Source of the DNA: Dipteronia dyeriana
Taxonomy: Eukaryota > Streptophyta > Magnoliopsida > Sapindales > Sapindaceae
Assembly: GCA_032871835.1 (NCBI GenBank)
Contig: CM065298.1
Location: 77,838,154-77,902,153 of the forward strand
Direction: 5' to 3'
DNA: 64,000 nt
Part shown: positions 1 through 12,219 of the stretch, one piece after another
Layout of the letters: the number at the start of each line of letters is the position of its first letter
How positions within the stretch are numbered: the stretch's first letter is position 1
Position numbers and translations under genes: made by a program
The notes under the pieces: generated by a model
The model's input: the letters and a program-made list of their open reading frames with translations, nothing else
What the model was told of the DNA's origin: nothing
The model's database searches: none

Positions 1-1135
1 TTTTATGATTAGGTTCGTTGATTATGTGTCTAACAAGTGAGAGATATTGTTATGCAAATAGAATAAACTGTTATCCAATTTACCTTTACAAACAAATTTG
101 TTATTCCTACTAATAATATAACCTTTTTAAATTTTAACCGAATATCCAAATTTATTTAAACAAGAAACTAAAATTAAATTTCTCTTGAATTGAGGTCATA
201 ATAAACGTCTATAAAATCTAAATGCCAAAAGAATCTAAATTAATTCTAATATCTCCCACCGTACCGGCAGACACCAACGCTCTATTGCTTAAACGCGAGT
301 TGAATTCATTCTCATTAAGCCTTTTCTTTTCCTTGAACTCCTTCTTCCTTCTTGTCCTGAGACTTTAGGCAATTTCTTTTCCAATGTCCCTTTTCACCAC
401 AAAGGAAACACTTCCCTTTGATCTTGGTTAATTTCTTGGTCTCCTTCTTAGTAGGCACAAGTTGCTTTTTTCTTCTGTTGTTTCTTAACCTTCTTACAGG
501 TCTTAACATTAGCAACTTTACCAACCGTATGAAACTCTTGACCCTTGCCTTTCATAAGGATTTTCTCGGCACTTTGAACATCTTGCATCAAGCCCTGCAA
601 GGTGTCTTCCTTATTGTTCAAGGTTGAACTGATCAAAGGAATCTAACAATGAGTTGAGAATCAAGTCAATTTTTGTATCACCATCTATCTTAACACCATT
701 GAGTTCAATAATGCTAAGATGTGTTATGACTTTCATCGTGTGATCTTTTACGGTTTGTCCAGGTTTCATCCTAAGATTCATGAAAACAGTCACTGCCTCT
801 CTCTTAATCGTCCTAGAATTTATAGCAAACATCTCCTCTAGAGACATCATTATATCGGCAGCAGTCTCCATTCCTTCATATTGTTGTTGGAACAAGTCGG
901 AGATGGTGGTCATAATATAACATTTGGCCATTTCATCTGAAGTCTTCCACTGCTGATACTTGTCTCTTTGCTCCTCAATAGATTCATTAGTAGGAGTAGG
1001 TGGTTTAGAGGTACACAGAACAAACTTATGTTTTTCAGTTTACAGCAAATTTTCCTTTTCCATGTGATATAATTATCACCAGTTAAGTATATCTTTTAGA
1101 ACTTTGATTCGGGATGGAGTTATGATTTTTGAATA
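1..1135 (-). pseudogene. Copia gag / pre-integrase remnant (left-edge element)
   Basis: Decayed Ty1/copia polyprotein read on the minus strand. From about 1135 downwards the frames give a gag start with the LTGDNY..TWKRK motif, then the UBN2-type gag core (931-611, beginning MAKCYIM), then a zinc knuckle CFLCGEKGHWKRNC (about 411-370). Below 300 a very degenerate stretch resembles the linker between protease and integrase. Stops and frameshifts occur at about 1045, 620 and 450, so no protein can be made. The element continues past the left edge. Upstream (to the right) are its leader, a PBS-like site at about 2335-2348 and its 5' LTR, which fixes orientation. The family call is secure from motifs; the lineage within Copia is not resolved. 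Confidence 0.8.
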
Positions 1136-2174
1136 ATAAAAAAATTTATATAAGTAAACAATAATGATAAAGCACTTTCAAACATTTATCTTGAATTAAA
1201 TAAAATAATTCAATTGTAAAATTCAATGGTGATCCAACACCCGTAAATGTCACGTCTCCTTTGGGAGTTCACACCATCTACATATTGGACTAGGTCTCAC
1301 TTAATTGGTAACATAACAACCAACATTTTCAATTTATCCTTGCGATTTATTAATAAGAACTCTTGAGAGAATATTAATAAAATAACATTGAGTGTGTTAC
1401 CAAGTTATCGACCTTCAATATATTCCATCACGAATATCCCTCCTTTGAGAGTAGATATCGTTTGAGTCAATTGTCTAGTCTATCATTGTAAGGAAGTATC
1501 TTGCTAAATTTCATTCATGAATACCCCTTTGGGAGTTATTACACGAAACATAAAGCTCAACTAAACTTGGAGGCCATAGGTGTTCCAAACACTTTCTCCC
1601 ATTCAATTGTTTAAGGTGTGTGATTGAATTTCATAGAATGATTTACCAGGTTATCTAGATGTCAATTAGATACATAAACCATTCAATGCATGTTCATACT
1701 AAAAGAGATATATGAGTGACACTGCTATTCTATATGACATGTTATCAAACAATGATAAACATTGCAATATTTATGGAAAAGTAAATAGCCACAATTTTGG
1801 TTCGTCTTAGAAAAACAAGTAAATTACATTTGTTCGAAATACAAAACCCTAATCCAAACTTGACGAACAAGTCATCAAACGGCCACCATCCAAAGGTCTC
1901 GTGACTGAGCACTTGCGAGCCTAAAGCCTTGTGCGGCTATCCTGGGTTACTTCTTTGCTACTTTTTCTGCTTCAAATTCTTCAACTTTTCGATTCTTCGA
2001 AACTTGAATATACTATAACATTTTTTTATTCCAACAATAAAATAAAATAAAAACTTAGCAACTTCTAAGAAGAAAATTATGGCAATGATAGGTCACCCTT
2101 CTAGTTACAATTCCAAAACAAAAATACATTGAAATTCTAGGACCAAAATTGAGCAATAACAAACTATATTATAA

Positions 2175-2208
<34 letters not shown>

Positions 2209-2348
2209 CTGTACATTCCAATGTAAATATATATGTGAATTCCTTGAGTGTCATCTCTTTCTAAAACATGCATATTTATAATAAAAGATATAGATTCACA
2301 TATATATTCATCAATTAATCAAGAGTATAATCAGACTCTGATATCAAT
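1136..2348 (-). other. Copia untranslated leader with PBS
   Basis: About 1.2 kb between the 5' LTR and gag with no coding signal. The minus strand reads ATTGATATCAGAGTC just inside the LTR, a near match to the initiator-Met tRNA primer site TGGTATCAGAGC. The leader is unusually long for a Copia element; an older insertion inside it cannot be excluded. Confidence 0.55.
2177..2208. repeat. (CA)n(TA)n microsatellite
   Basis: A run of about 11 CA units followed by a short TA run, inside the Copia leader. Confidence 0.9.
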
Positions 2349-4832
2349 TGTAGGTAAAACATGCGGTAGAAGCGAAAATATTGATTGGTATATTTAAAAC
2401 AAAATCATTTAAAGAGAAAGAACATTAACTCTTGATTAATTAACATATAATAAAAGTATCATACCTTTTTTTCATGAAAATTGAAGTTGCGTAGAATTGA
2501 ATCCGTAAGATCTTCCAATCCAATCACGAACGTGAATCACCTAAAAGTGTGGACTCCCTTTCTTTGAATTGTATACCTGGGGATGGAAAACAAATATTTT
2601 TTTTTCCTTTTTTTAGTCACAATAATCCTCTTAGAGAAAACAAATAACGTTTGGTCACTTATGAATTATCAATCTATTTAATTGAAACTCGTGTGAACCC
2701 GATTCAATGTTGTAAACAAAACCTTTTGATGTAAAGGCTATTAGTGCACTATCGAAAACAAAATCTCTCCTTTCATTTCTCTATGTTTGGTCGAATTCTC
2801 ACACCATGAGTTGGATGGAGTTTTTCTTTTCAACTATATTAGCAAATGAAAACAAAAACTTCACACAAGAACTAGGGTGGTGGTCGAATTCTCTCTTAAA
2901 GAATATATAGGTCATGGCCGAAACCTCTCCTAAAGAGGATTTACGTTTTGTGTCCAAATCCTCTTAAAAGAAGGATTTGTGTGTTAGCCAAGAAATCTCA
3001 CTCAAAGAAGTATTCTTTTCCACACCAAGACTCATATTCCAACTCATTAGCGTATTTATCCAATAACTAATTATTGAATATAAATTAAATTCTGACTTTA
3101 TCATACACTTTCTAATTTGACCAATTATCAATTAGAGTTTTGATAGATATCAAATACTTCCTAATTTGACTAGATAAATAAATTTATTTTTTTATCTACC
3201 TATCAAATCAAGTCTTTTGATACTTATTATACTACCAATAATGGTATAATACTATGAGACATTCTTATACTAGGAAAAATATTTTGACTTTCAATTAAAT
3301 AATTAATTAATTAATTTTAATTTAATTAAATATTTAAAAAATATTAGGCTATAATATTAGCCATTGCCGCCCAAGCTATATAAATGTGTCATATATTGTT
3401 TTTACATTTTATAAAATTCATTGGACTTTAATAAAAAGTCCACATGTGAACTAGACTCATTCTTACTAAAAAAATTAAATAAGTTCATGTACCTTATATT
3501 AATACATTAATATAATTTAAACAACCCATTTAAATAAAATATACAAATTATATTCTTAATGTATTAATGGAATGCTAATCGCACCCCAATAGGGTTGTCC
3601 AAGCATTCCCACATCTTTGGCCACCCATTCCAGGTATTTTGAAGAGTTCTCGTGTGTCTTGATCACATATGACTATACCTCACCAAAACTTTTGGATTCT
3701 GAAATCCAAAAACGATTCTGAAATCCAAAAACGATTCTGAAATCCAAAAACAATTCTAGATGGACCCATAAATTAGTTTGGTATAATATATCAAGTGATC
3801 CATGCAAGTTCGTGTGGATTAAGGATCTTGGCTAGCTATATAAATTTAAGCTCCAATAGACGTAACCTAATCATAATCAACAAATGATTCACTTAGGTTC
3901 GATCTATTAATTTTAGTTCATTCCACTAAATAACTAAAATTGAACTCTTAAATAAAGATATAATAAGTTAATGTTCCTCATTTGTACCCTAGACAATCTT
4001 AATGGAGATAGTATATCCTGGTGAAGAATACAGTAATCGTCAAGAGCTCATAGACCGTCTATAGTTCTCATAGTTACCATATTTACTCATATGACCACAA
4101 TTTGAACTTGGATATTTTGACTTGTCCAAAAGCCATATTTCAATAGACATTATTGAAAACTTAACATTAAAATTTAATATCCAATACCTCAAAATATCCA
4201 TATGATTGTATTCTACTCACATTTTAATAAATGAAGTCACGATGTCCATATCTATAAATAAAATCCTCTATTAACAAATGAATACCACCAAGCCATCGCG
4301 GATAGATTATGTTATATGATCGTACTCATTGGTGGCTCAAATGATAACACGTGTAACCTTATAGGATTGAGATAGATTCTTTGATTGTCTTCAAATGAAA
4401 ACTTTTATCCATTGACGATTCTAGATAAAGTATCTCATTGTGATCTTATTCAATGCACATAGTGCATTAGATTCTTTTGCACAAAGACACTACACTTTGA
4501 TAATTTTAGACTCATTATAACACTTTTGATCTCACTAAAATGCTAGCAAAAAAAAATACAACTTTAACAAAATAAAGGCGTTCAACCTTTATCTTAAGTT
4601 GTGAATATTGTTCAAGAGTAACTGAAGAATTGTGTATGCCTCATACATATCCAGATGTACAAACAATTCTTCATTTCTCATAGTCTTTTGACTTTATAAT
4701 TGTTTACTTTTGACAATTATAATAATTAAACTATAAATGCTATAAGATTTGTTAAACTAGAAATCATTTTATTAATATGAAAAGATTGTCAAATACATTA
4801 TTACATTCTTGCTCCTAAACATAATCCTAACA
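2349..4832 (-). mobile_element. 5' LTR of the left-edge Copia element
   Basis: On the minus strand this block begins TGTTAGGATTATG and ends CCTACA, the usual 5'-TG..CA-3' LTR limits, and is followed directly by a primer-binding site and then the gag remnant. Its length is about 2.48 kb, long for Copia. Only one LTR lies in the window, so the limits rest on the terminal dinucleotides, the PBS and the gag order, not on LTR-LTR comparison. No coding sequence is recognised inside. Confidence 0.65.
3697..3757. repeat. Three-copy 19-bp tandem repeat in the LTR
   Basis: Unit ATTCTGAAATCCAAAAACG is repeated three times head to tail, the last copy slightly diverged. Confidence 0.85.
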
Positions 4833-5372
4833 CGTAGATCCGATCGACTACACTATTTAACACCTTACTTCCAATAATTCCATTAGTAAATATAACAATT
4901 ACAATATTATTGTATTAGAAAAAAAACATATAATAATTGTTGGCCTATTGAGATCGTCGATAGTTTGATGTTAGAAGAGCTCAGTGGCTTCCTTCTTGAC
5001 ATCGGCGACCTTCGCAAAAGAGGCCAATGGTCTCCTCCCTTGTTGTCCCCAAAACAGGTCTCTTATCTGAAACCATTAAACAACATTTTCTCTCAAGTGG
5101 CTCTATTGCCACCCTAAATAGTTCTTCCCATATCAATTTACTCTTCACATCTATCGTAAGAAATTTTAAATTTAATAATGAGAGCTTTTACATACACTTC
5201 ACAAATTATTTATTTATATTTTATTTTATATTAAAATTAAAATAAAGTATAAATACCTTCATTTGTATTTGTACTTCATTTTAATTCTACCGTTTACTAG
5301 AACGACCATGCTAATAACCGATGATGACGATTTTTGAGAAAAAAATTGTTCATGATTTTGAAGATGAAGATC
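4833..5372. other. AT-rich spacer, no gene recognised
   Basis: Lies between the Copia LTR and the hAT element. A short open frame (5027-5245) has no recognisable domain and looks fortuitous. Confidence 0.6.
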
Positions 5373-5394
5373 ATCGAGAATAGTCATGGCCACG

Positions 5395-5515
5395 GTTCCG
5401 GCCGGTTCCAGTTCCGGTTTGGGTTCCGAAAGGAGCCAGAACCAGAACCGAAACCGAAATCGGAACCGTGGAATCGTGGAACCGTGGTTTCGGTTCCGGT
5501 TCGGCCAGTTCGGTT
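5395..5515. repeat. hAT subterminal GGTTCC-type repeats, left end
   Basis: Dense alternation of GGTTCCGG and its complement CCGGAACC, able to fold back on itself. This is typical of hAT subterminal transposase-binding regions. Open frames here are by-products of the repeats. Confidence 0.75.
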
Positions 5516-5833
5516 CCTCTTTTTTTTTTCTTATTATACATTTATATTATTTTTTAAAAAAAATACGAAAACATAAGACATGTAATAATGTGAAATTGTA
5601 AATGAATTTTATTGTGTAAGGCCGTAAGCCGAAATTAAAATTAAAAAAAATATTACTAAATACATAAATTGAAATAAATGTATAAAATTAAAAATGAAAA
5701 AAATTGGTCTTGCACTTAATTTGTACCAAAATTAAGTTGCATATGTATCCTCTCGAGGTTTAGAGGAATCAAAGATCACGTAGTTCTTTTACATTTTATT
5801 GTCTTTTACATATGTAATTCTGTAAGTCTGTAA

Positions 5834-8125
5834 CTAATCGCTGTCGTCCGTTCCGGTACCGGCGGTGTGATCATCATCGAAGAAATCGTAAATCACTTTT
5901 GGCTCCATTTCTTGTTGTCTATATTCAGCCTTTGTCCAATCATCAACACACACTTGGACTTGAATTGATTCTGGACTCAAAAGCGACCGTCTTGCGTCCA
6001 AAATATTTCCACCTGCGCTAAACTCTTGTTTCATAGCCACTGTAGAAACCAGTGTTGCAAGAATCTGTTTGGCTATTATAGACAAGATTGGGAAGTGCTT
6101 TTGATGTTCTCTCCACCAATGTAGAATATCAAATTTATTCACATCATCGTCTCCTATAAACTCAAAATTGGTACTGTGATAAGTTTCTATCTCATCATAT
6201 GAGACCGAACTTGATGAAGAAGAAGAAGAACCTCGTAATCTTTTGATCTTTTGGGATAAAAGTGCAGACCCTGCCCCTAACACTCTAGAAGATCGGGTTT
6301 GGGAGACATTTTCATTTTGTGGAACACTAATGTTTAATGATGGACCATAAATTCTACGATATTCATCATATAACTGATAAAATAATGTCTTAATTGCAAC
6401 ACAATAAGTATTAATTTCTAAGTGTATACCTAAACATTTATAATAAAGAGTTAAATAATCTGTCAATGCATCTAATTTACAACGTGGTTCAAAACACAAA
6501 GCAAGCATGTAAATAATTGGAAACTCCCTATAATAGTCTAACCATTTTTTTTTCATAGCTTCAATGCATGCCTGTAATTGTATATCGTATGAACAGCCAG
6601 CAAATGCACCAGTAATATTACAACCCTCAATAATAAATAATTGAGTAGTAGGATAATAAATATCTGACAAATTGTTAGTAGCACTATTAAAAACTTTTAA
6701 CAAATTACAAATTTTTGTACAAACATCCCAATGGTGTGCATAAAGATTGATTTCACTAACATTATATTGCATAAAAGAAACTAATAAATCCCTATATTCA
6801 TAACTTTCACAAAGTAATTTATAAGTAGAGTTCCAACGTGTTGGAACATCACGAGAAAATCTAATGGGATACATACATGCCTGTTTACAAAATCTTATCC
6901 ATGCTTTCATAACATTAGAATGTTTCCACAAATATGAGAGGGTCTCTTAATGGGATTAATAAAAGCTTGAAGAATTTCCAAACCTTTTTTAATGTATAAA
7001 TTTAAAACATGGCAAACACATATTTGATGAAAAAAATACTATTAAAATAAGGCTTGCATAATTCAATTAAAGCAGGAATAGCTGTCGTATTATTAGAAGC
7101 ATTATCAAAACCAATTGAAAAAAAATTTGCTTTCAATTTTATACTCTTCAAAAATGATTTTCATATTTTTATAAATATTATCAGCAGTATGTGCATCATC
7201 AAAAACTCTAAATGCAAGAATTCTTTTTTGTATTTTCCATGCTTTGTCCATATAATGACAAGTTACACCCAAGTATGAATGCATTCGCCAATGGTCAGTC
7301 CATATGTCAACACATACGGAAACACGACCTATATAGTTCGCAAAATATTTTTTTTAAATCCTTTTTTTCTTTTTATAAATATCATACATTGTACGCGTGA
7401 GAGTGGTCCTAGGGACATGACATGTAGCAGGATTTAATGTTTTATGACAAAATTTAATAAAACCAACTTTTTCACCAAAACTAAAAGGTAAATGTTCTAC
7501 AGTTACCATCCTAGCTAATTCTTCTCTATTAGTTTGATCACTATATTTAATAATCGAGTGTCAGGGGTAGAAAACCTGGAAATTTGAGATTGTGCATTCC
7601 CCTTTGGCAAGTTCTGCTGGATGACGGGTCGTAATATGCTTCCTATATGTGTCGTATCCTCCAGATTTAGTCCACTTGTATTCTTTAGGGCAGTAATTAC
7701 ACACCGCCCAACATGTTCCATTCGGTTTTAACTTTCTTCATGTGGAGAACGAATAGATCAGATTTGAGCTGCTTCTTATCCTTCTCTACCGCCTCTTCAA
7801 AATTTGGATCTGTACCAAAATCGGGTATATTTTCTGATTGGTTTGTCATATTACCGGGGCTAGGTCTAGGGCTAGGGCCGCTAGGCTGGCTAGAATTGGG
7901 TTCAGAAATTATTAAAAGGGGATTTTGATTGACTGGATAGTTTAGAGATTCAAGATAGGCTTGCCGTTGTAGAAACTCATGGTAAGCGGTGTCATGAAAA
8001 CCGATATTATCCGGCTGGACCGGATCCGGCTCCGACATACGACCCTTACCGGTCCTGAAAACGGAATGCCTTGGTGGAATGTCTCTTACTCCACTTCCAC
8101 TTCCACTTCCACTTCCACTTGCCAT
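5834..8125 (-). pseudogene. hAT transposase (BED zinc finger, RICESLEEPER-like), decayed
   Basis: The N-terminal part (8125-7697) starts MASGSGSGSGSG and is a low-complexity leader. It runs into a BED-type zinc finger with CNYCPKEY and a distal HITTRH at about 7700-7630. The middle (7600-6950) contains the RNase H-like core including GFDNASNN, but is broken by frameshifts and stops. The C-terminal part (6931-5834, 365 codons open) has the diagnostic DVPTRWNSTYKLL, a serine run, and the hAT dimerisation domain with FDILHWWREHQKHFP. Family transposases cut and paste hAT elements as dimers. At least three breaks make this copy non-coding as a whole, although the dimerisation-domain frame is long. 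Confidence 0.85.
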
Positions 8126-8343
8126 CGAAAAAAATAATTTGTAAAAAAACTCTTCAAAAAAATTAAGATAAATTTATGAAATTAAAATTAAATTTTTTAT
8201 TGGAAATATATTTAAAAAAATCGTTAACAAGGATTTTTAAATGATTTTAAAAAATAAAATTGCAATACACTAAATATAAACAAATAAATAACTGACTAAT
8301 TAGGAGATAATTGAATAGAATTATGAGAATTGAGATTTGAGAG

Positions 8344-8941
8344 TAGGGATGCACATTTATCCCCGGAGCCCCAAATCCCCGCACCCCCATCTCCATTTGG
8401 GGATTTTATTTTGGGAAAAAATGGGGAAATGGGGGGGAGGGATGGGGATGATTTTCATCCCTAAATTAAAATGGGGATGGGGATAGGGGGACCCCTCCCC
8501 ATCCCCATTTCCCCATTTCCCCATTTTATCCACAATTAAATTGAAATGGGGATGGGGATAGAGATCCCCATTTTTCAATTTCCCCCAAAAGTATATAAAT
8601 ATAATTATAATATGTATTTGAATTATTTGAAACATTTTATGTTGAATTTGTAATGCATTGATATTTTTTATTTGTACTGAAAGGTTTATTTTTTTTTTAA
8701 TTTAATTTATAATTTTTAGTTAAATAGGGAAATAGAAAAATGAGGGACCGGAGGATATGAGAAAACAGGAAAAACAGGAAAATGGGGAACTGGGGATAGG
8801 GATGGGGGGACCTCCCCCCAAACATCCCCATCCCCATTTTCCCCAAATTGGGAAATGAAGGGGAAGAGGAAAGGGTCTAGGAAGTGAGGATGGGGATGGG
8901 GGGACCAATATCCATCCCAAATCCCCAAACGTGCATCCCTA
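8344..8941. mobile_element. hAT-type MITE nested in the hAT element
   Basis: Ends TAGGGATGCAC and GTGCATCCCTA form a perfect 11-bp inverted repeat. The flanks TTTGAGAG (8336-8343) and GTTGAGAG (8942-8949) form an 8-bp duplication with one mismatch. The interior is rich in GGGGATGGGGA and its complement, with no coding capacity. It resembles the element at 46622-47101. Confidence 0.85.
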
Positions 8942-9109
8942 GTTGAGAGAGCAATTGTGTGAAAAGAAATGAATTAAGGGGGGTATTTATAGGAAATTAA
9001 AGATTTAAGGGGATTTTTTTTATATAAAAAAATGAGCCGTTGCCCAACGGCTCTTTTAATTTATTTATTTTTAAAAATCAATTTTTTTTTTTAAATAAAG
9101 GCTAGGAAC

Positions 9110-9270
9110 CGGAACCGAGCCGCCGGTTCGTGGCCGACTTTTTCAAAGGATGAACCGGAACCGAACCGCCGCCCCCACAGTTCCGGTTCCGGTTACGGTT
9201 ACGGTTACGGTTACGGTTACGGTTTATTTCACACGGTTACGGTTCGGTTCCACGGTTCGAACCGAACCGT
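9110..9270. repeat. hAT subterminal repeats with GGTTAC hexamer array, right end
   Basis: Mirrors the left end: CCGGAACCG motifs, then about five head-to-tail GGTTAC units (9187-9222), then GGTTCGGTTCC up to the TIR. It is not a telomeric repeat, since the unit lacks TTTAGGG. Confidence 0.75.
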
Positions 9271-9596
9271 GGTCATGTCTAATCGAGATCTTGGCCCACA
9301 TCTTTAAAAAATACCTTTATTTTATTCATTATTTTTTTTCCTTTATTGTTGTTGTTGACGATGTTTGAAGAGTTGAAATGAATTTTTTTAATAATAATTT
9401 CCTTACAATGTTGTGAAAGGAGATTGTCACATTAGTCAAATATTAAAATTAAAATTAAAAAATAATAATGGATAATATTAAAATAAAATAGTGTGTGTTT
9501 AGAAATTTTATTTTTAAAATAAGGTATATTTAAAATATAAGTGTTAAAAGATAAAAAAAAGTTAATTTTAGAACAAAATGAAGTGTTTTAAAAGAG

Positions 9597-9746
9597 TAAT
9601 GTTAGACGCCCTAAATTTATTTTTCAAATTCTATTCCAAATAATGTGTCACGTGAGGTGTCAGGTGTCAGTATCATGTTGACATCTCACATGTTACATCA
9701 TTTATGATAGAATTTGAAAAAAAAAAATTGGAACGTCTACCATTAT
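9597..9746. mobile_element. MITE-like palindrome (AATG.TAGACG ends)
   Basis: Left arm AATGTTAGACG (9598) pairs with right arm CGTCTACCATT (ending 9744), with one mismatch. Inner segments CAAATTCTATT and ATAGAATTTGA also pair. About 150 bp, no coding capacity. Confidence 0.55.
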
Positions 9747-11190
9747 TCGTCTTTACAAATTTTAGAATGAAGTGTTTTTAGAAAAGAATTGTAAATAGAA
9801 AAAATTGATTTGCAAAAGATGTTCTTTTTATAATTTACTCTTTGCAATCACAAAAATGTCAAAATTAACCTTAATTATTAATATTCATTCTAATTAAATT
9901 GTTTCTCTTCAAATCCAAACAAAATCAAATTTGGATGAAAAATCAAACTAATTGTGGACATTTTTTCTATCTACTCATTACATGCAAAAATTTGATTGGA
10001 TATTAGTTGTGATGATAAACTTGTAATCGTTTTCTAGCATTTCAGGTAACCTTCCCATATAATTCGAATTTATTTTAATTTAGTTTTAATACATAATTCC
10101 AGTTTAGTTTAATTTAGATTTAGTGATTTTTTTAAAGGTTTCTTCATCTAACTGTCGTAGCACTAACTAATTTCAACTCTAGACACAAGACTATATATAT
10201 ATATATATGATTTATTTTTCCTTGAGGTGTGATATTAATTGAGCGTAAGAAAAATAATAATAGAATTCATCATTATCAGGATTAAACCAGACCTTTCATG
10301 ACAAAAAAATTGTCAAAGTTTGTTTGATTTTATGGGTTTGAAGAGAAATAATTTAATTAGAATGATTATTAATAATTAAGGTTAATTTTGTCATTTTAGA
10401 GAATATAAAGAATAAATTATTAAATGAATGATGCTTTTAAAGTTCCATCAAATATCTTTATACACTCCATTTTTTTTTAATAAATGACAATTTTAACATG
10501 AATCAAAATTATTAAAGAGTATAAAAAAGTTCTGAAGATATACCAAACCAATTTTTAGTATCCAATGGTAATTTTCTTCCTCTTTAGTGTTTTACAAACT
10601 CTAAAACATTTTCTTATTTTTTTATCAATATTTGAAAGTTTTGTTTGCTTAGGAAAGTGATGGAGAATGTTATGGAACTTGATAAAATTCAAATTACCAC
10701 TTCATTCTCATTATTTTACTCAAGCTATGAATGTGATAATGGATGCTTGAAAGCATTGGGGAAATTTCCTAAGTTCCTTATAGGCAAAATCAAGAAAATG
10801 ATGTTCAGCCTTTTTTCTCTTAAAAAAAATCAATACTTTGTACAAGCAAAAGAATAAAAGTAAATAATATTTACAACTTTCTTCATCGGCAAGACAAATG
10901 GAAGAAAATCCTCTGGACTCTTTGTCATCCACGGATAAAAGCAATATTAAAATAAAATGGACTTTATTTAAAAGTTAATTAAATTAAATTTTTAAATAGG
11001 ATGTATTTTGAGTGGTAGACTGGTAGTGTGAAAAGATAAAACTGATAATTTCAGAATAAAATGAAATGTCTCAATAATTTTATTAAATTTAAGTTTTTTG
11101 GATGTAGTGTAATCAGCAAAGGAGTGTAAAAAGATAAAATTGGATTGTTGGATAAAATCTTTTATTAAATTGATTTTTTGTTTTTACAAT

Positions 11191-11324
11191 AATGTTACTT
11201 TATCTAAATCTGGTGTCTAAATGATATGTCAACACCCTAATAAGTTTATTTAAATTGTATTATATTTATACAATTTAAATGAATAGATTAGAGTATTACA
11301 ACTAAATTTGGATAAAATAGCATT
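11191..11324. mobile_element. MITE-like palindrome (AATG.TA..TTATC ends)
   Basis: The left arm from AATGTTACTTTATC pairs imperfectly with the right arm GATAAAATAGCATT. The centre is palindromic (TTTAAATTGTAT against ATACAATTTAAA). About 134 bp. Confidence 0.55.
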
Positions 11325-11432
11325 GCTTTTTTTTATGTTAGGTGTTAGGAGTAAATGAATGTGGTAAAAACTATTTTAGGTGGCAATAGAACCAATCTTT
11401 CTTCTCTCTTCATTAAGCCCTAGCCTCAACCT

Positions 11433-11464
<32 letters not shown>

Positions 11465-11596
11465 AATAATTTTTTAGAAATATTTTACCATTTACTTTAT
11501 AAAAAAAGAAAAAAAAACTCTTATAAATCATTTTTTTCCATAAGGTTAATAATCTCCCCCAATAAAGTTAAGAATCTATTTCCATGTAACACCCAA

Positions 11597-11810
11597 AGTA
11601 AAGATGTCAATGAGACGAATTCTGGGTGGGGATAAGATTTCCTAACCCTAACCCAAACAAAATTATTTTCTTCCAAACTCGCCCCAACCCCAATAATTGA
11701 AAGTTACGTTGGGGTCGGAAATTTCCAGGGAGGGGGAGATGACTCTCGACCTCTCCTCGAGCCCCGTTCTACTCTGTCCCCACTCCCCACCTCTAATCTA
11801 ACTCCGTAAG
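11597..11810. mobile_element. Degenerate GC-rich MITE fragment
   Basis: An island of GGGTGGGGAT and CCCCACTCCCC in AT-rich DNA, beginning near AAGATGTCAATGAGACG. It resembles the GGGGATGGGG interior of the two hAT MITEs here, but no matching terminal repeats are visible, so this may be a truncated relative. Confidence 0.35.
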
Positions 11811-11821
11811 GCTTTTATATC

Positions 11822-11864
<43 letters not shown>

Positions 11865-11872
11865 CTTATCTT

Positions 11873-12018
11873 ATATGCACTGATATAATTATATAAGGAT
11901 ATTGAATGTGAGTCACTCATTTATAAAAGAGTTTTGATAAGTGCATACATGTTAAGGTAAATGATGTAAAATGAGTGGTTCACATTCAATATCTTTATAT
12001 AATTTCATTAGTACGCAC
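11873..12018. mobile_element. MITE-like palindrome with about 50-bp arms
   Basis: The left arm (11873-11922) and right arm (11969-12018) are near-complementary, sharing GATATTGAATGTGA and CACTCATTT. The loop is about 46 bp. This is the strongest of the small inverted-repeat elements between 9.6 and 12.2 kb. Confidence 0.65.
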
Positions 12019-12066
12019 TGACTTGAAAAATTCCGTATATATATATTGATAATACATAATTTTTAC

Positions 12067-12219
12067 ACTAATATTAGTCAACCCAAAAATTTACCCTAAA
12101 TCTCAACCAAATTGATGTGGCAAATGATATTTTCATTAACCACATCATCTCATGTTTTGTGTGGTGATAACAACTCATTTGCCTGAAATTTGGACTAAAT
12201 TTTTGGATATTCTAGCACT
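12067..12219. mobile_element. MITE-like palindrome (CCAAAAATTTA arms)
   Basis: CCCAAAAATTTA near 12081 pairs with TAAATTTTTGGA near 12196, and outer flanks ACTAATATTAG and TCTAGCACT pair imperfectly. About 150 bp and non-coding. Confidence 0.5.

Larger units (their letters stand above)
5381..9281 (-). mobile_element. Complete hAT transposon with TIRs and 8-bp target duplication
   Basis: The left end begins TAGTCATGGCCACGGTTC. The right end, read on the minus strand, begins TAGACATGACCACGGTTC. These are imperfect terminal inverted repeats. The flanks are ATCGAGAA (5373-5380) and ATCGAGAT (9282-9289), an 8-bp duplication with one mismatch, as expected for hAT. Inside both ends are GGTTCCGG-type repeats (5395-5515 and 9110-9270). 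The middle holds a decayed hAT transposase on the minus strand. A smaller hAT MITE (8344-8941) sits between the transposase start and the right end. Confidence 0.85.

Noticed and set aside
5027..5245. 72-codon open frame between the Copia LTR and the hAT element
   Set aside because: No domain, no homology recognised, and the AT-rich tail is typical of chance frames.
8357..8928. Pro/His/Gly-rich open frames
   Set aside because: They arise from the GGGGATGGGG repeats of the hAT MITE and occur in overlapping frames.
9187..9222. Interstitial telomeric repeat
   Set aside because: The unit is GGTTAC, not the plant TTTAGGG, and it is part of the hAT subterminal region.
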